A stretch of DNA of 10,980 bases, taken from the NCBI GenBank assembly GCA_964650385.1, contig CAZYTP010000086.1, forward strand, positions 1 through 10,980, in the 5' to 3' direction. Origin of the DNA: JAUSPI01 sp964650385 (lineage in GTDB: Bacteria; Desulfobacterota; Syntrophia; Syntrophales; JADFWA01). The notes below the pieces were generated by a model, which saw only the letters and a list, made by a program, of their open reading frames with translations, did not search any database and was not told where the DNA came from. Shown here one piece after another: positions 1-5,409 of this stretch. How positions within the stretch are numbered: position 1 is the stretch's first letter; each line of letters starts with the position of its first letter. Made by a program: the position numbers and the translations under genes.

Positions 1-276
1 GCTGCCGAGATTGACGGTATCTTCCCTCTCATAACTTTTGGTGTTGATAGTTTCTCCAGACTTATCCTCAGCATCCTCATGTCCAGTGGGCGAATTACCC
101 TTTCTTTCTTTATTCGTGGCACTTTCGTCGTCTTTTAATGGTTCTTTAAAGTCGACTGTAAAAACGCTTATCTGATGATTCCTCCGCCCATCAATTATTC
201 CTACTGCTGTTAGAATGGCGATATGGATGGCCAGAGAAAACGATACAAATGTAAGTACTAATTTTTTTGAAAGCAT
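1..276 (-). CDS. TonB-like energy transducer, N-terminal part (runs off the left edge)
   Basis: Reading from an ATG at 276 down to base 1 gives 92 codons without a stop, so the gene continues beyond the window. The protein starts MLSKKLVLTFVSFSLAIHIA and has a short basic N-terminus. A single hydrophobic segment (about residues 6-28) follows, then a long charged, low-complexity stretch rich in K, E, D, S, T and N. Residues S14 and H18 give the SxxxH spacing of the TonB N-terminal anchor, whose His lies in the membrane segment that contacts ExbB-ExbD. TonB proteins carry energy from the inner-membrane proton gradient to outer-membrane receptors across the periplasm. The C-terminal TonB domain that would prove the call is outside the window, and the stretch after the anchor is less proline-rich than in classical TonB. 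A TolA-like protein is an alternative. An AAGAG ribosome site (289-285) lies 8 bases before the ATG. The gene is divergent from tadA. Confidence 0.66.
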   Translation of the reverse strand, partial: MLSKKLVLTFVSFSLAIHIAILTAVGIIDGRRNHQISVFTVDFKEPLKDDESATNKERKGNSPTGHEDAEDKSGETINTKSYEREDTVNLGS

Positions 277-305
277 ATTTGGCGCTCTTATTTTATAGTA
301 TCTAT

Positions 306-335
306 AATATATTTTAATTGTGGGGTGAAAATCAA
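306..335 (-). promoter_or_regulatory. Possible sigma-70 promoter for the TonB-like gene
   Basis: On the minus strand a TTGATT -35 box (335-330) is followed after 18 bases by a TATATT -10 box (311-306). This predicts a transcript start near 299 and a leader of about 23 bases that includes the AAGAG ribosome site. The region is AT-rich, so chance matches are likely. The call rests on spacing and position only. Confidence 0.35.
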
Positions 336-366
336 GCAGATATACTGTTTGAAAATATCATTTAAC

Positions 367-395
367 TTGACAAAGAGGAATAACTGATATTTTAT
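367..395 (+). promoter_or_regulatory. Possible promoter directly in front of tadA
   Basis: A perfect TTGACA (367-372) lies just upstream of tadA. The best -10 candidates are TATTTT at 388-393 (15-base spacer) and TTTTAT at 390-395 (17-base spacer); both match the consensus at four of six positions. Either would start transcription at about 400-402, only a few bases before the tadA ATG at 404. The -10 box is weak, so the call is tentative. Confidence 0.4.
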
Positions 396-403
396 TCTTG
401 TAA

Positions 404-874
404 ATGAAAAACAACGATGAAGGGTTCATCAGGCTTGCACTCGAAGAGGCAAGGGCAGCGTATGCAGCCGGAGAGGTTCCTGTCGGTGCTGTAATCATCC
501 GGGGAGATGATATACTTGCTAAGGCGCACAACAGCTCCATCGTGATGAACGATCCCTCTGCTCATGCGGAGATTATGGCTATCCGCAAAGCCGGGGACAA
601 GATCGGAAATTATCGACTTGCCGGGACAACGCTTTACGTAACTCTTGAGCCATGTGTTATGTGTGCCGGAGCTATAATACAGGCAAGGATTTCCAGGGTT
701 GTATTTGGCGCGGATGATCCGCGCAGAGGGGGAGTGTTTTCTCTTTATCGCATCCTTGATGACAAAAAACTAAATCATTCCGTAAAGATAACACGTGGCA
801 TTCTGGAGGATGAGTGTGCCGATATTTTGAGTAGATTTTTTCGTGAAAAGAGGGTAAAATCACTCGCTTTGTAA
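404..874 (+). CDS. tadA: tRNA adenosine(34) deaminase TadA
   Basis: This 156-aa protein converts adenosine 34 to inosine in the anticodon of tRNA-Arg(ACG), so that one tRNA reads several arginine codons. It has the zinc-dependent cytidine/adenosine deaminase fold. H54-A55-E56 supplies one zinc ligand and the proton-shuttle glutamate, and P83-C84-V-M-C87 supplies the two cysteine ligands. Flanking TadA signatures are EVPVGAV (24-30), the N-R-L stretch near 69-71 and the C-terminal GILEDEC segment (132-138). Length is normal for the family. An in-frame TAA directly precedes the ATG (401-403), so 404 is the earliest possible start. No Shine-Dalgarno sequence lies at a normal distance: the nearest purine stretch, AGAGGA at 374-379, is 24 bases away. 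Two tRNA-Ser genes and the SRP RNA follow on the same strand. Codon use is like that of its neighbours. Confidence 0.95.
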   Translation: MKNNDEGFIRLALEEARAAYAAGEVPVGAVIIRGDDILAKAHNSSIVMNDPSAHAEIMAIRKAGDKIGNYRLAGTTLYVTLEPCVMCAGAIIQARISRVVFGADDPRRGGVFSLYRILDDKKLNHSVKITRGILEDECADILSRFFREKRVKSLAL

Positions 875-900
875 CGTTTGACCGGGAGCGCACCCGTAAG

Positions 901-919
901 TCCCGCCTTGTAGGCGGGA
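901..919. repeat. GC-rich hairpin TCCCGCC-loop-GGCGGGA
   Basis: Perfect 7-bp inverted repeat, 901-907 and 913-919, with a 5-base loop (TTGTA). There is no T-run after it, so it is not a standard intrinsic terminator for tadA. It shares its CCCGCC/GGCGGG core with the hairpin at 962-979, which suggests a short repeated palindromic element. The function is unknown. Confidence 0.6.
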
Positions 920-961
920 TAAGGGGCGCAATATAAAAGAAACATATTCCTTACCGGGAAG

Positions 962-979
962 CCCCGCCTGTGGGCGGGG
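962..979. repeat. GC-rich hairpin CCCCGCC-loop-GGCGGGG
   Basis: Perfect 7-bp inverted repeat, 962-968 and 973-979, around a TGTG loop. An outer AAG/CTT pairing (959-961 with 982-984) is possible with a two-base bulge. It lies 30 bases before tRNA-Ser(CGA) and is a near copy of the core of the 901-919 hairpin. It lacks a following T-run. It may be a REP-like element or a processing signal in the tRNA precursor. Confidence 0.6.
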
Positions 980-1008
980 AGCTTCACTTTTCATTTTGAT
1001 CTTTAAGT

Positions 1009-1102
1009 GGAGAGGTACCGAAGTGGTCATAACGGGGTCGACTCGAAATCGATTAGAGGGCCAAAAGCTCTCACGTGGGTTCGAATCCCACCCTCTCCGC
1101 CA
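1009..1102 (+). tRNA. tRNA-Ser (anticodon CGA)
   Basis: The acceptor stem GGAGAGG (1009-1015) pairs with CCTCTCC (1092-1098), followed by discriminator G and an encoded CCA (1100-1102). The anticodon loop is CTCGAAA, giving anticodon CGA, which reads UCG serine codons. The long variable arm (AGGGCC...AGCTCT region) is the class II form expected of tRNA-Ser. The T arm is GTGGG-TTCGAAT-CCCAC. At 94 bases including CCA, the length is normal for tRNA-Ser. A second tRNA-Ser gene begins 118 bases downstream. Confidence 0.96.
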
Positions 1103-1120
1103 TCAAGAGTTAAAAGTGTG

Positions 1121-1199
1121 AAGTGAACTAAAGTGAGCTAAAGTGCCTAAAGTTAAAGATTTTGATCAGTTAACTTTAGTTAACTTTAGGCACTTTTTA
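1121..1199. repeat. Direct-repeat plus inverted-repeat element between the two tRNA-Ser genes; possible terminator
   Basis: Three near-identical 10-base units (AAGTGAACTA, AAGTGAGCTA, AAGTGCCTAA; 1121-1150) run into a perfect 17-bp inverted repeat. Its left arm is 1140-1156 and its right arm 1180-1196, with a 23-base loop. The right side contains TTAACTTTAG twice (1170-1179 and 1180-1189), so the left arm can pair with either copy and form alternative hairpins with loops of 13 or 23 bases. The right arm ends in a run of five T (1194-1198), so termination after tRNA-Ser(CGA) is possible. The repeated design looks more like a small palindromic repeat element than a plain terminator. Confidence 0.65.
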
Positions 1200-1220
1200 A
1201 ATGCGGCTTTGCCGCCTTGT

Positions 1221-1315
<95 letters not shown>

Positions 1316-1350
1316 GTTATTGGCTCATTCAGGGATCAGGGGTCAGCTTG

Positions 1351-1402
1351 TAGCACCGGGCTTTAGCCCTGTTTAATTCAGCAACCCTGAAGGGTTGTGC
1401 TA
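1351..1402. repeat. Three-way cruciform-forming palindromic element
   Basis: An outer stem TAGCAC (1351-1356) / GTGCTA (1397-1402) encloses two hairpins. One is GGGC-TTTA-GCCC (1358-1369). The other is CAACCC-TGAA-GGGTTG (1382-1397), which shares G1397 with the outer stem. Together they form a compact three-way junction in the spacer between tRNA-Ser(GGA) and the SRP RNA. There is no coding potential. It resembles short structured repeats dispersed in many bacterial genomes, but copy number cannot be judged from one window. Confidence 0.6.
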
Positions 1403-1446
1403 TTTTGTGCCTTTGAGTCTCTGTGCCTTATTTGCAATCTTGATTT

Positions 1447-1547
1447 GATAGCCGGGTCCCGTGCAACGGAGGGTTGTGAACCCCGTCAGGTCCGGAAGGA
1501 AGCAGCGGCAGCAATTACCAACGTGTGCCGCGGGTAACCTGGCTATC
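1447..1547 (+). ncRNA. ffs: Signal recognition particle RNA (4.5S type)
   Basis: The universally conserved SRP domain IV core, CAGGTCCGGAAGGAAGCAGC, is present at 1487-1506 with its GGAA tetraloop. The terminal helix is formed by GATAGCC (1447-1453) with GGCTATC (1541-1547) and extended by the adjoining GGT/ACC pairing. These ends give a transcript of about 101 bases, the size of the short 4.5S-type SRP RNA without an Alu domain. The RNA pairs with Ffh and targets nascent membrane proteins to FtsY and SecYEG. Exact ends are inferred from the terminal stem. The order ffs-dnaX-ebfC-recR is widely seen in bacteria, which supports the call. Confidence 0.93.
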
Positions 1548-1592
1548 ATTTATTGTCTATTATCGCTCAGCTTGCCTTATTAGGAATGGTTC

Positions 1593-3251
1593 ATGGAATA
1601 TCTTGTCATCGCCCGAAAATGGAGACCACAGGTTTTTGAAGATGTTGTTGGGCAGGATCATGTGGTGAAAACTCTCCAGAACGCCATTAGTCACGGCCGT
1701 GTCGCACATGCCTTTATTTTCAGCGGTCCCAGAGGTGTTGGGAAGACATCCATAGCACGCATCCTGGCCAAGGCCCTTAATTGCGAGAAAGGTCCCATAG
1801 AAACTCCCTGTAATGGATGCACCAATTGCATGGAGATAACTGCAGGAACGTCTCTGGACGTTTACGAGATTGACGGGGCGTCAAACAGAGGAATAGATGA
1901 GATAAGGGAACTGCGAGAAAATGTAAAATTTTCTCCGGCATCTTCACGCTACAAGGTTTATATAATCGATGAAGTACATATGCTGACAAAGGAGGCATTT
2001 AACGCGCTCCTCAAAACTCTTGAGGAACCTCCGTCCCATGTAATTTTCATATTTGCCACGACAGAAAAACACAGGGTTCCGGCGACTATACTTTCGAGAT
2101 GTCAGAGTTTTGACTTCAAGAGGATACCCCAAAAACTTATCATTGATAAATTGCGCCATATTGCCAGCCAGGAAAACATAACTATAAGTGAAACCGGTCT
2201 TGCCTGGATTGCCGAGGGTGGGGACGGCAGTATGCGGGATGCCCAGAGCATATTTGATCAGGTAATATCCTATGCCGGTACCGATATTGAGGATGGTGGC
2301 ATAAAAGAACTTCTCGGTCTCACCGATAGAGGTCTTCTCTCTGATCTTTCTGCGGCAGTTTTTGAAAGAAACGCAGGTGCATGTCTGAAGATAATTGATG
2401 AAGGGTATTACTCAGGCCTGGACATGAAATACTTTTACCAGGTGCTCATGGGTCATTTCAGGAATTTACTTTTGACAAAGGTGTTGGGGGACGATGTTTC
2501 CCTTGTCGGTCTGGGTGAAAGTGAGATTGATAAGTTGAAAGAACAGGTAGAGGGCGTTTCCATGGAGACCCTTCAACGCCTGTTGGATGTCCTTATTGGC
2601 GAAGAAGAAGATATCAGAAGGAGTATTAATCCGCGATTGAATATTGAACTTCTTCTTGTGAAGATGGCCTATCTTGAACCGATGATACCGGTCGACGAGA
2701 TATTAGGAAAGATGGAAAACCTTGAGAGAAAGCTGTTTTCGGGAGAAGACCTTTCCACAAAATCCTCTCAGAAACCTTTGAACGTTTTTGAGAAATTATC
2801 TGAAAAGGGTCGTGCGAGATACGAAATCAAAGAAGAAATGAATCTTGAGAATCTCTGGGAAGACTTTAAGAGCCTTGTAAAGAAGGAGAGTTTTCCACTC
2901 TGGTCCAAAATTGAGCCGGGAAAATTTTTGGGGTATGAAAACAGGTGTTTACGTATAGGGTTTCCACGCGGGTATGTTTTTCTCGATTATATAAATGAGA
3001 AAATTCAAAAGGATCGTCTGACTGAGATATCGAAGGATTTTTTCCTGGAGAATGTAGTCGTAAGAATCGAGTCGGTTGAGCCGGATCCGGAAGACAGCAG
3101 CTACATGAATGGAAATGGGTTTGCCCAGGCCCGGAACAGCAGGATCGACAATATAAAGAAGGAAGCTCTGAACCAGCCGCTGTTGCAAAAGGTTCTGGAT
3201 GTATTTGAGGGTGCCGAAGTGAAAGAAGTTATTCCGAGAGGTAATCATTGA
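1593..3251 (+). CDS. dnaX: DNA polymerase III subunits gamma/tau
   Basis: This 552-aa clamp-loader ATPase loads the beta sliding clamp and links the polymerase cores in the replisome. The N-terminus, EYLVIARKWRPQVFEDVVGQ, is typical of DnaX. The Walker A motif is G45-PRGVGKT52. A zinc site is formed by C64, C73, C76 and C79. The Walker B/DExx region is IIDEVHM (124-130), and the SRC motif (168-170) provides the arginine finger in trans. AAA+ domains I-III fill roughly residues 1-370. The remaining 180 residues are a tau-type tail with a charged linker near 375-415 and a folded-looking end. No A-rich slippery heptamer with a nearby stop was recognised, so a separate gamma product is not predicted. 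The start has an AGGA site 7 bases upstream (1582-1585). SRP RNA lies just before it; ebfC and recR follow. Confidence 0.96.
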   Translation: MEYLVIARKWRPQVFEDVVGQDHVVKTLQNAISHGRVAHAFIFSGPRGVGKTSIARILAKALNCEKGPIETPCNGCTNCMEITAGTSLDVYEIDGASNRGIDEIRELRENVKFSPASSRYKVYIIDEVHMLTKEAFNALLKTLEEPPSHVIFIFATTEKHRVPATILSRCQSFDFKRIPQKLIIDKLRHIASQENITISETGLAWIAEGGDGSMRDAQSIFDQVISYAGTDIEDGGIKELLGLTDRGLLSDLSAAVFERNAGACLKIIDEGYYSGLDMKYFYQVLMGHFRNLLLTKVLGDDVSLVGLGESEIDKLKEQVEGVSMETLQRLLDVLIGEEEDIRRSINPRLNIELLLVKMAYLEPMIPVDEILGKMENLERKLFSGEDLSTKSSQKPLNVFEKLSEKGRARYEIKEEMNLENLWEDFKSLVKKESFPLWSKIEPGKFLGYENRCLRIGFPRGYVFLDYINEKIQKDRLTEISKDFFLENVVVRIESVEPDPEDSSYMNGNGFAQARNSRIDNIKKEALNQPLLQKVLDVFEGAEVKEVIPRGNH

Positions 3252-3389
3252 TTACGGGTGGTACCGGGCGTGTTAGTGGTAGTTGATGGGATTCAACGTA
3301 GCAGTGTTAAAAATAGGGCAACCATTAGTGTTGGAACAAGACAACATTTTATATAAGAATAATAATTAAGATTTCAGGAGGTAGGTATA

Positions 3390-3704
3390 TTGGCACAGAA
3401 TTTCGGAAATATAATGAAACAGGCCCAGAAGATGCAGGCAAAGATTGCACGTCTTCAGGAAGAGATGGAATCCAGAACTGTTGAGGTGACAGCCGGAGGG
3501 GGGATGGTAACCGCCGTTGTTAACGGAAAGTATGAACTGGTATCACTCAAAGTTGAAAAAGATATTGTTGATCCAGAAGATATAGAGATGCTTCAGGATC
3601 TCGTTGTGGCAGCCGTAAATGAGGGGATACGCAGGGCTCAGGAAATGGTTTCGACAGAGATGTCAAAGATAACGGGCGGCCTTAATATCCCAGGCTTGAC
3701 ATAG
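3390..3704 (+). CDS. ebfC: YbaB/EbfC family nucleoid-associated protein
   Basis: This 104-aa protein belongs to the small dimeric DNA-binding YbaB/EbfC family, which coats or organises the nucleoid and is usually encoded between dnaX and recR, as here. An N-terminal amphipathic helix rich in Q, K and E (about 1-30, with a methionine-rich GNIMKQAQKMQ stretch) precedes the beta region TVEVTAGGGMVTAVVNGK (30-47). The conserved DPEDIEMLQDLVVAAVNE segment (61-78) and a C-terminal helix ending in GGLNIPGL complete the fold. Length is normal. The start codon is TTG: a full AGGAGGT (3376-3382) stands 7 bases before it, and no ATG or GTG with comparable support exists. The stop overlaps the recR ribosome site, which implies translational coupling. 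Confidence 0.93.
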   Translation: MAQNFGNIMKQAQKMQAKIARLQEEMESRTVEVTAGGGMVTAVVNGKYELVSLKVEKDIVDPEDIEMLQDLVVAAVNEGIRRAQEMVSTEMSKITGGLNIPGLT

Positions 3705-3717
3705 AGGAGCTTTTAAA

Positions 3718-4317
3718 ATGAGAGGTTATGCTCCTCCGATAAGGCGTCTAATTGGTGAACTCAGCAGGTTTCCCGGGATAGGGGAGAAGACTGCAACGAG
3801 ATTGGCTACATTCATCCTTCGTGCCTCTGATGATGATGCGAGAAGACTTGCTCAAAGCATTATCGAGGTCAAGGAGAAAATCCGGTTCTGTTCCGTCTGT
3901 TTCAATCTGTCAGAGGGGGATCTTTGTGAAATATGTAAAGATACCTCACGTGACAAAAAAGTCATATGTGTTGTAGAGGAACCGAATTCACTGATGGCGA
4001 TAGAGGAGAGCGGCAGCTTCAGTGGTACGTACCATGTCCTTCATGGAATTTTATCACCGCTCGACGGGATCGGGCCGGACCAACTGAAACTTAAAGAACT
4101 TTTAGAGAGGGTATTAAGTGATGATGTTAAGGAGATTATTGTAGCAACCAATCCAAGCGTTCAGGGTGAATCGACCGCACTGCTCGTTTCAAAACTTGTC
4201 AGGGATAAAGGAATAGAAGTGACCAGAATTGCCCTTGGTGTGCCGGTGGGTGGAGATCTTAAATATATGGACAAGATGACACTGGCAAAGGCGATTGAAT
4301 TCCGTCGGGGAATGTGA
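3718..4317 (+). CDS. recR: Recombination mediator protein RecR
   Basis: This 199-aa protein acts with RecO, and sometimes RecF, to load RecA on SSB-coated single-stranded DNA during gap repair. The order of parts is typical. A helix-hairpin-helix at about 10-30 contains LSRFPGIGEKTATRLA. A C4 zinc site follows with C58, C61, C70 and C73. The TOPRIM domain runs from about residue 81, with the acidic VVEEPNSLMAIE segment (85-96), and a YHVLHG motif sits at 105-110. A conserved C-terminal stretch (GVPVGGDLKYMDKMTLAKAI) ends the protein. Length matches the family. GAGGAG (3704-3709) lies 8 bases upstream of the ATG and overlaps the ebfC stop. No clear terminator was seen between recR and the por promoter. 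Confidence 0.96.
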   Translation: MRGYAPPIRRLIGELSRFPGIGEKTATRLATFILRASDDDARRLAQSIIEVKEKIRFCSVCFNLSEGDLCEICKDTSRDKKVICVVEEPNSLMAIEESGSFSGTYHVLHGILSPLDGIGPDQLKLKELLERVLSDDVKEIIVATNPSVQGESTALLVSKLVRDKGIEVTRIALGVPVGGDLKYMDKMTLAKAIEFRRGM

Positions 4318-4452
4318 TGTGAGTGAGAAAAACATATCTTTGTCTTGATAGTCTGTGTTTTTTATCAGGCGCGAAGAACCAGTACAGAGCGTGCTTCCAT
4401 CATGAGGTGCAGAAAAAGGCAAGGGATTTTATCAAAATTATTTAAAAAAATC

Positions 4453-4479
4453 TTGACAAGAAAGTTTGGTTGTTATACT
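4453..4479 (+). promoter_or_regulatory. Probable sigma-70 promoter of the por operon
   Basis: A consensus TTGACA (4453-4458) is followed by TATACT (4474-4479, five of six consensus bases) with a short 15-base spacer. An A/T-rich tract just upstream (4427-4452), with a run of seven A, could act as an UP element. The predicted start near 4486 gives a leader of about 55 bases before porG. The leader contains the palindrome GTTTAAAC (4488-4495). The 4318-4540 gap holds no gene that could be supported; this promoter is its main content. Confidence 0.6.
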
Positions 4480-4540
4480 AAATGGCGGTTTAAACGTTCA
4501 CTTTTTTGTTTAATAATCTAATGTAGGGGAGATTAGTCTC

Positions 4541-5086
4541 ATGATTGAAGTAAGATGGCATGGAAGAGGTGGGCAGGGAGCAGTCACTTCGGTGGAGGTA
4601 TTGACGTTGACTGCTATTGAGGAAGGTAAATTTGCTCAGGGTTTTCCAAACTTTGGTGCCGAAAGGAGAGGGGCTCCGGTAATAGCATTTAACCGGGTTG
4701 ATGATAAGCAGATAAAGGTCAGGTCTGGCATATATAACCCCGATGTTGTGGTCGTTCTTGATGAGAGTCTTGTGAATGCGGTCAATGTAATCGAGGGGTT
4801 GAAGCCGGATGGTGTGCTTATTATGAATACACTGAAATCTCCTGATGAGCTGAAAAAGGAACTCAAGTTTGGGGGGACAGTGGCTACTGTAGATGCCTCA
4901 GGGATAGCCCGGAAGGAACTGGGTGTTCCGATTACGAATACTACTATGCTGGGGGCTTTGATTAAGGTAGCCAAGATGGTGAAACTGAGTTCGGTAGATG
5001 GTCCGATGAAGCACAGGTTCGGCAGGATCGCGCAGAAGAACCTGAATGCCATGAAACGGGCTCATGATGAGGTTAAGATTAACTGA
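4541..5086 (+). CDS. porG: Pyruvate:ferredoxin oxidoreductase, gamma subunit
   Basis: This 181-aa protein is the gamma (POR catalytic-domain) subunit of a four-subunit 2-oxoacid:ferredoxin oxidoreductase, which acts in the cytoplasm with PorD, PorA and PorB. It begins with the family motif RWHGRGGQGAVTS (5-17). The second hallmark is FPNFGAERRGAPVIAF (35-50), followed by RSGIYNPDVVVVLDESL. The late T-N-T-T-M-L-G-A segment (about 132-140) is also typical. In single-chain PFOR this region corresponds to the domain that helps bind coenzyme A. AGGGGAG (4525-4531) lies 9 bases before the ATG. The gene is the first of an apparent six-gene operon in the order gamma-delta-alpha-beta, the usual order for the four-subunit pyruvate enzyme. 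Related 2-oxoisovalerate enzymes share this subunit; pyruvate is favoured by the PorA residues. Confidence 0.9.
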   Translation: MIEVRWHGRGGQGAVTSVEVLTLTAIEEGKFAQGFPNFGAERRGAPVIAFNRVDDKQIKVRSGIYNPDVVVVLDESLVNAVNVIEGLKPDGVLIMNTLKSPDELKKELKFGGTVATVDASGIARKELGVPITNTTMLGALIKVAKMVKLSSVDGPMKHRFGRIAQKNLNAMKRAHDEVKIN

Positions 5087-5115
5087 AGAGCAAATAAAGG
5101 TTGTGAGGTATTGTG

Positions 5116-5406
5116 ATGGCAGATAAAAAGGGGCCAGAAACCTGGCAAGAGTTAATTCCCGGAGGCATGGTATTCAGGCCGGGAAGTACGAGGGAATATC
5201 ATACAGGAACTTGGAGGTCGGAGAGGCCCGTGTATGATACCAATAAATGCATCAAATGCGGTATCTGTTATATATTCTGTCCTGAGGGGTGTATTTCACA
5301 GAATGAAGACGGATATTTTATGGCAGATCTGGATTACTGTAAGGGTTGTGGTATTTGTGCCCATGAATGCTGGCCGGGCGCCATAACCATGATAGAGGAG
5401 GGTTAA
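5116..5406 (+). CDS. porD: Pyruvate:ferredoxin oxidoreductase, delta subunit (2x[4Fe-4S])
   Basis: This 96-aa polyferredoxin subunit wires electrons from the TPP site of the POR complex to external ferredoxin. Two CxxCxxCxxxC motifs are complete: C45-C48-C51-C55 and C75-C78-C81-C85. Each should bind a [4Fe-4S] cluster. The first is followed by the usual proline (CPEGC, with a further cysteine at 59). The second is followed by W-P. The N-terminal 40 residues (TWQELIPGGMVFRPGSTREY) are the usual PorD lead-in. The ATG at 5116 is preferred over the GTG directly before it (5113), because GAGG (5105-5108) is 7 bases from the ATG but only 4 from the GTG. The gap to porG is 29 bases, and the stop is 3 bases before porA. 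Confidence 0.93.
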   Translation: MADKKGPETWQELIPGGMVFRPGSTREYHTGTWRSERPVYDTNKCIKCGICYIFCPEGCISQNEDGYFMADLDYCKGCGICAHECWPGAITMIEEG

Positions 5407-5409
5407 GCT

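Noticed and set aside
908..937. TTGTAG-18-TATAAA as a promoter for the tRNA-Ser genes
   Set aside because: The -35 box is poor and overlaps the CCCGCC hairpin. There is no supporting evidence beyond spacing.
1322..1350. TCAGGGATCAGGGGTCAG as a tandem repeat or CRISPR-like unit
   Set aside because: There are only about two imperfect short units and no spacers. At most it is a remnant of a simple repeat.
1593..3251. Programmed frameshift giving a short gamma form of DnaX
   Set aside because: No A-AAA-AAG-like slippery heptamer with a downstream hairpin and an early stop in the shifted frame was recognised in the expected region.
3331..3357. Promoter for ebfC (TTGGAA with TATAAG)
   Set aside because: The spacer is only 15 bases and the -35 box is weak. 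ebfC may simply be co-transcribed with dnaX across the 138-base gap, which otherwise shows nothing clear.
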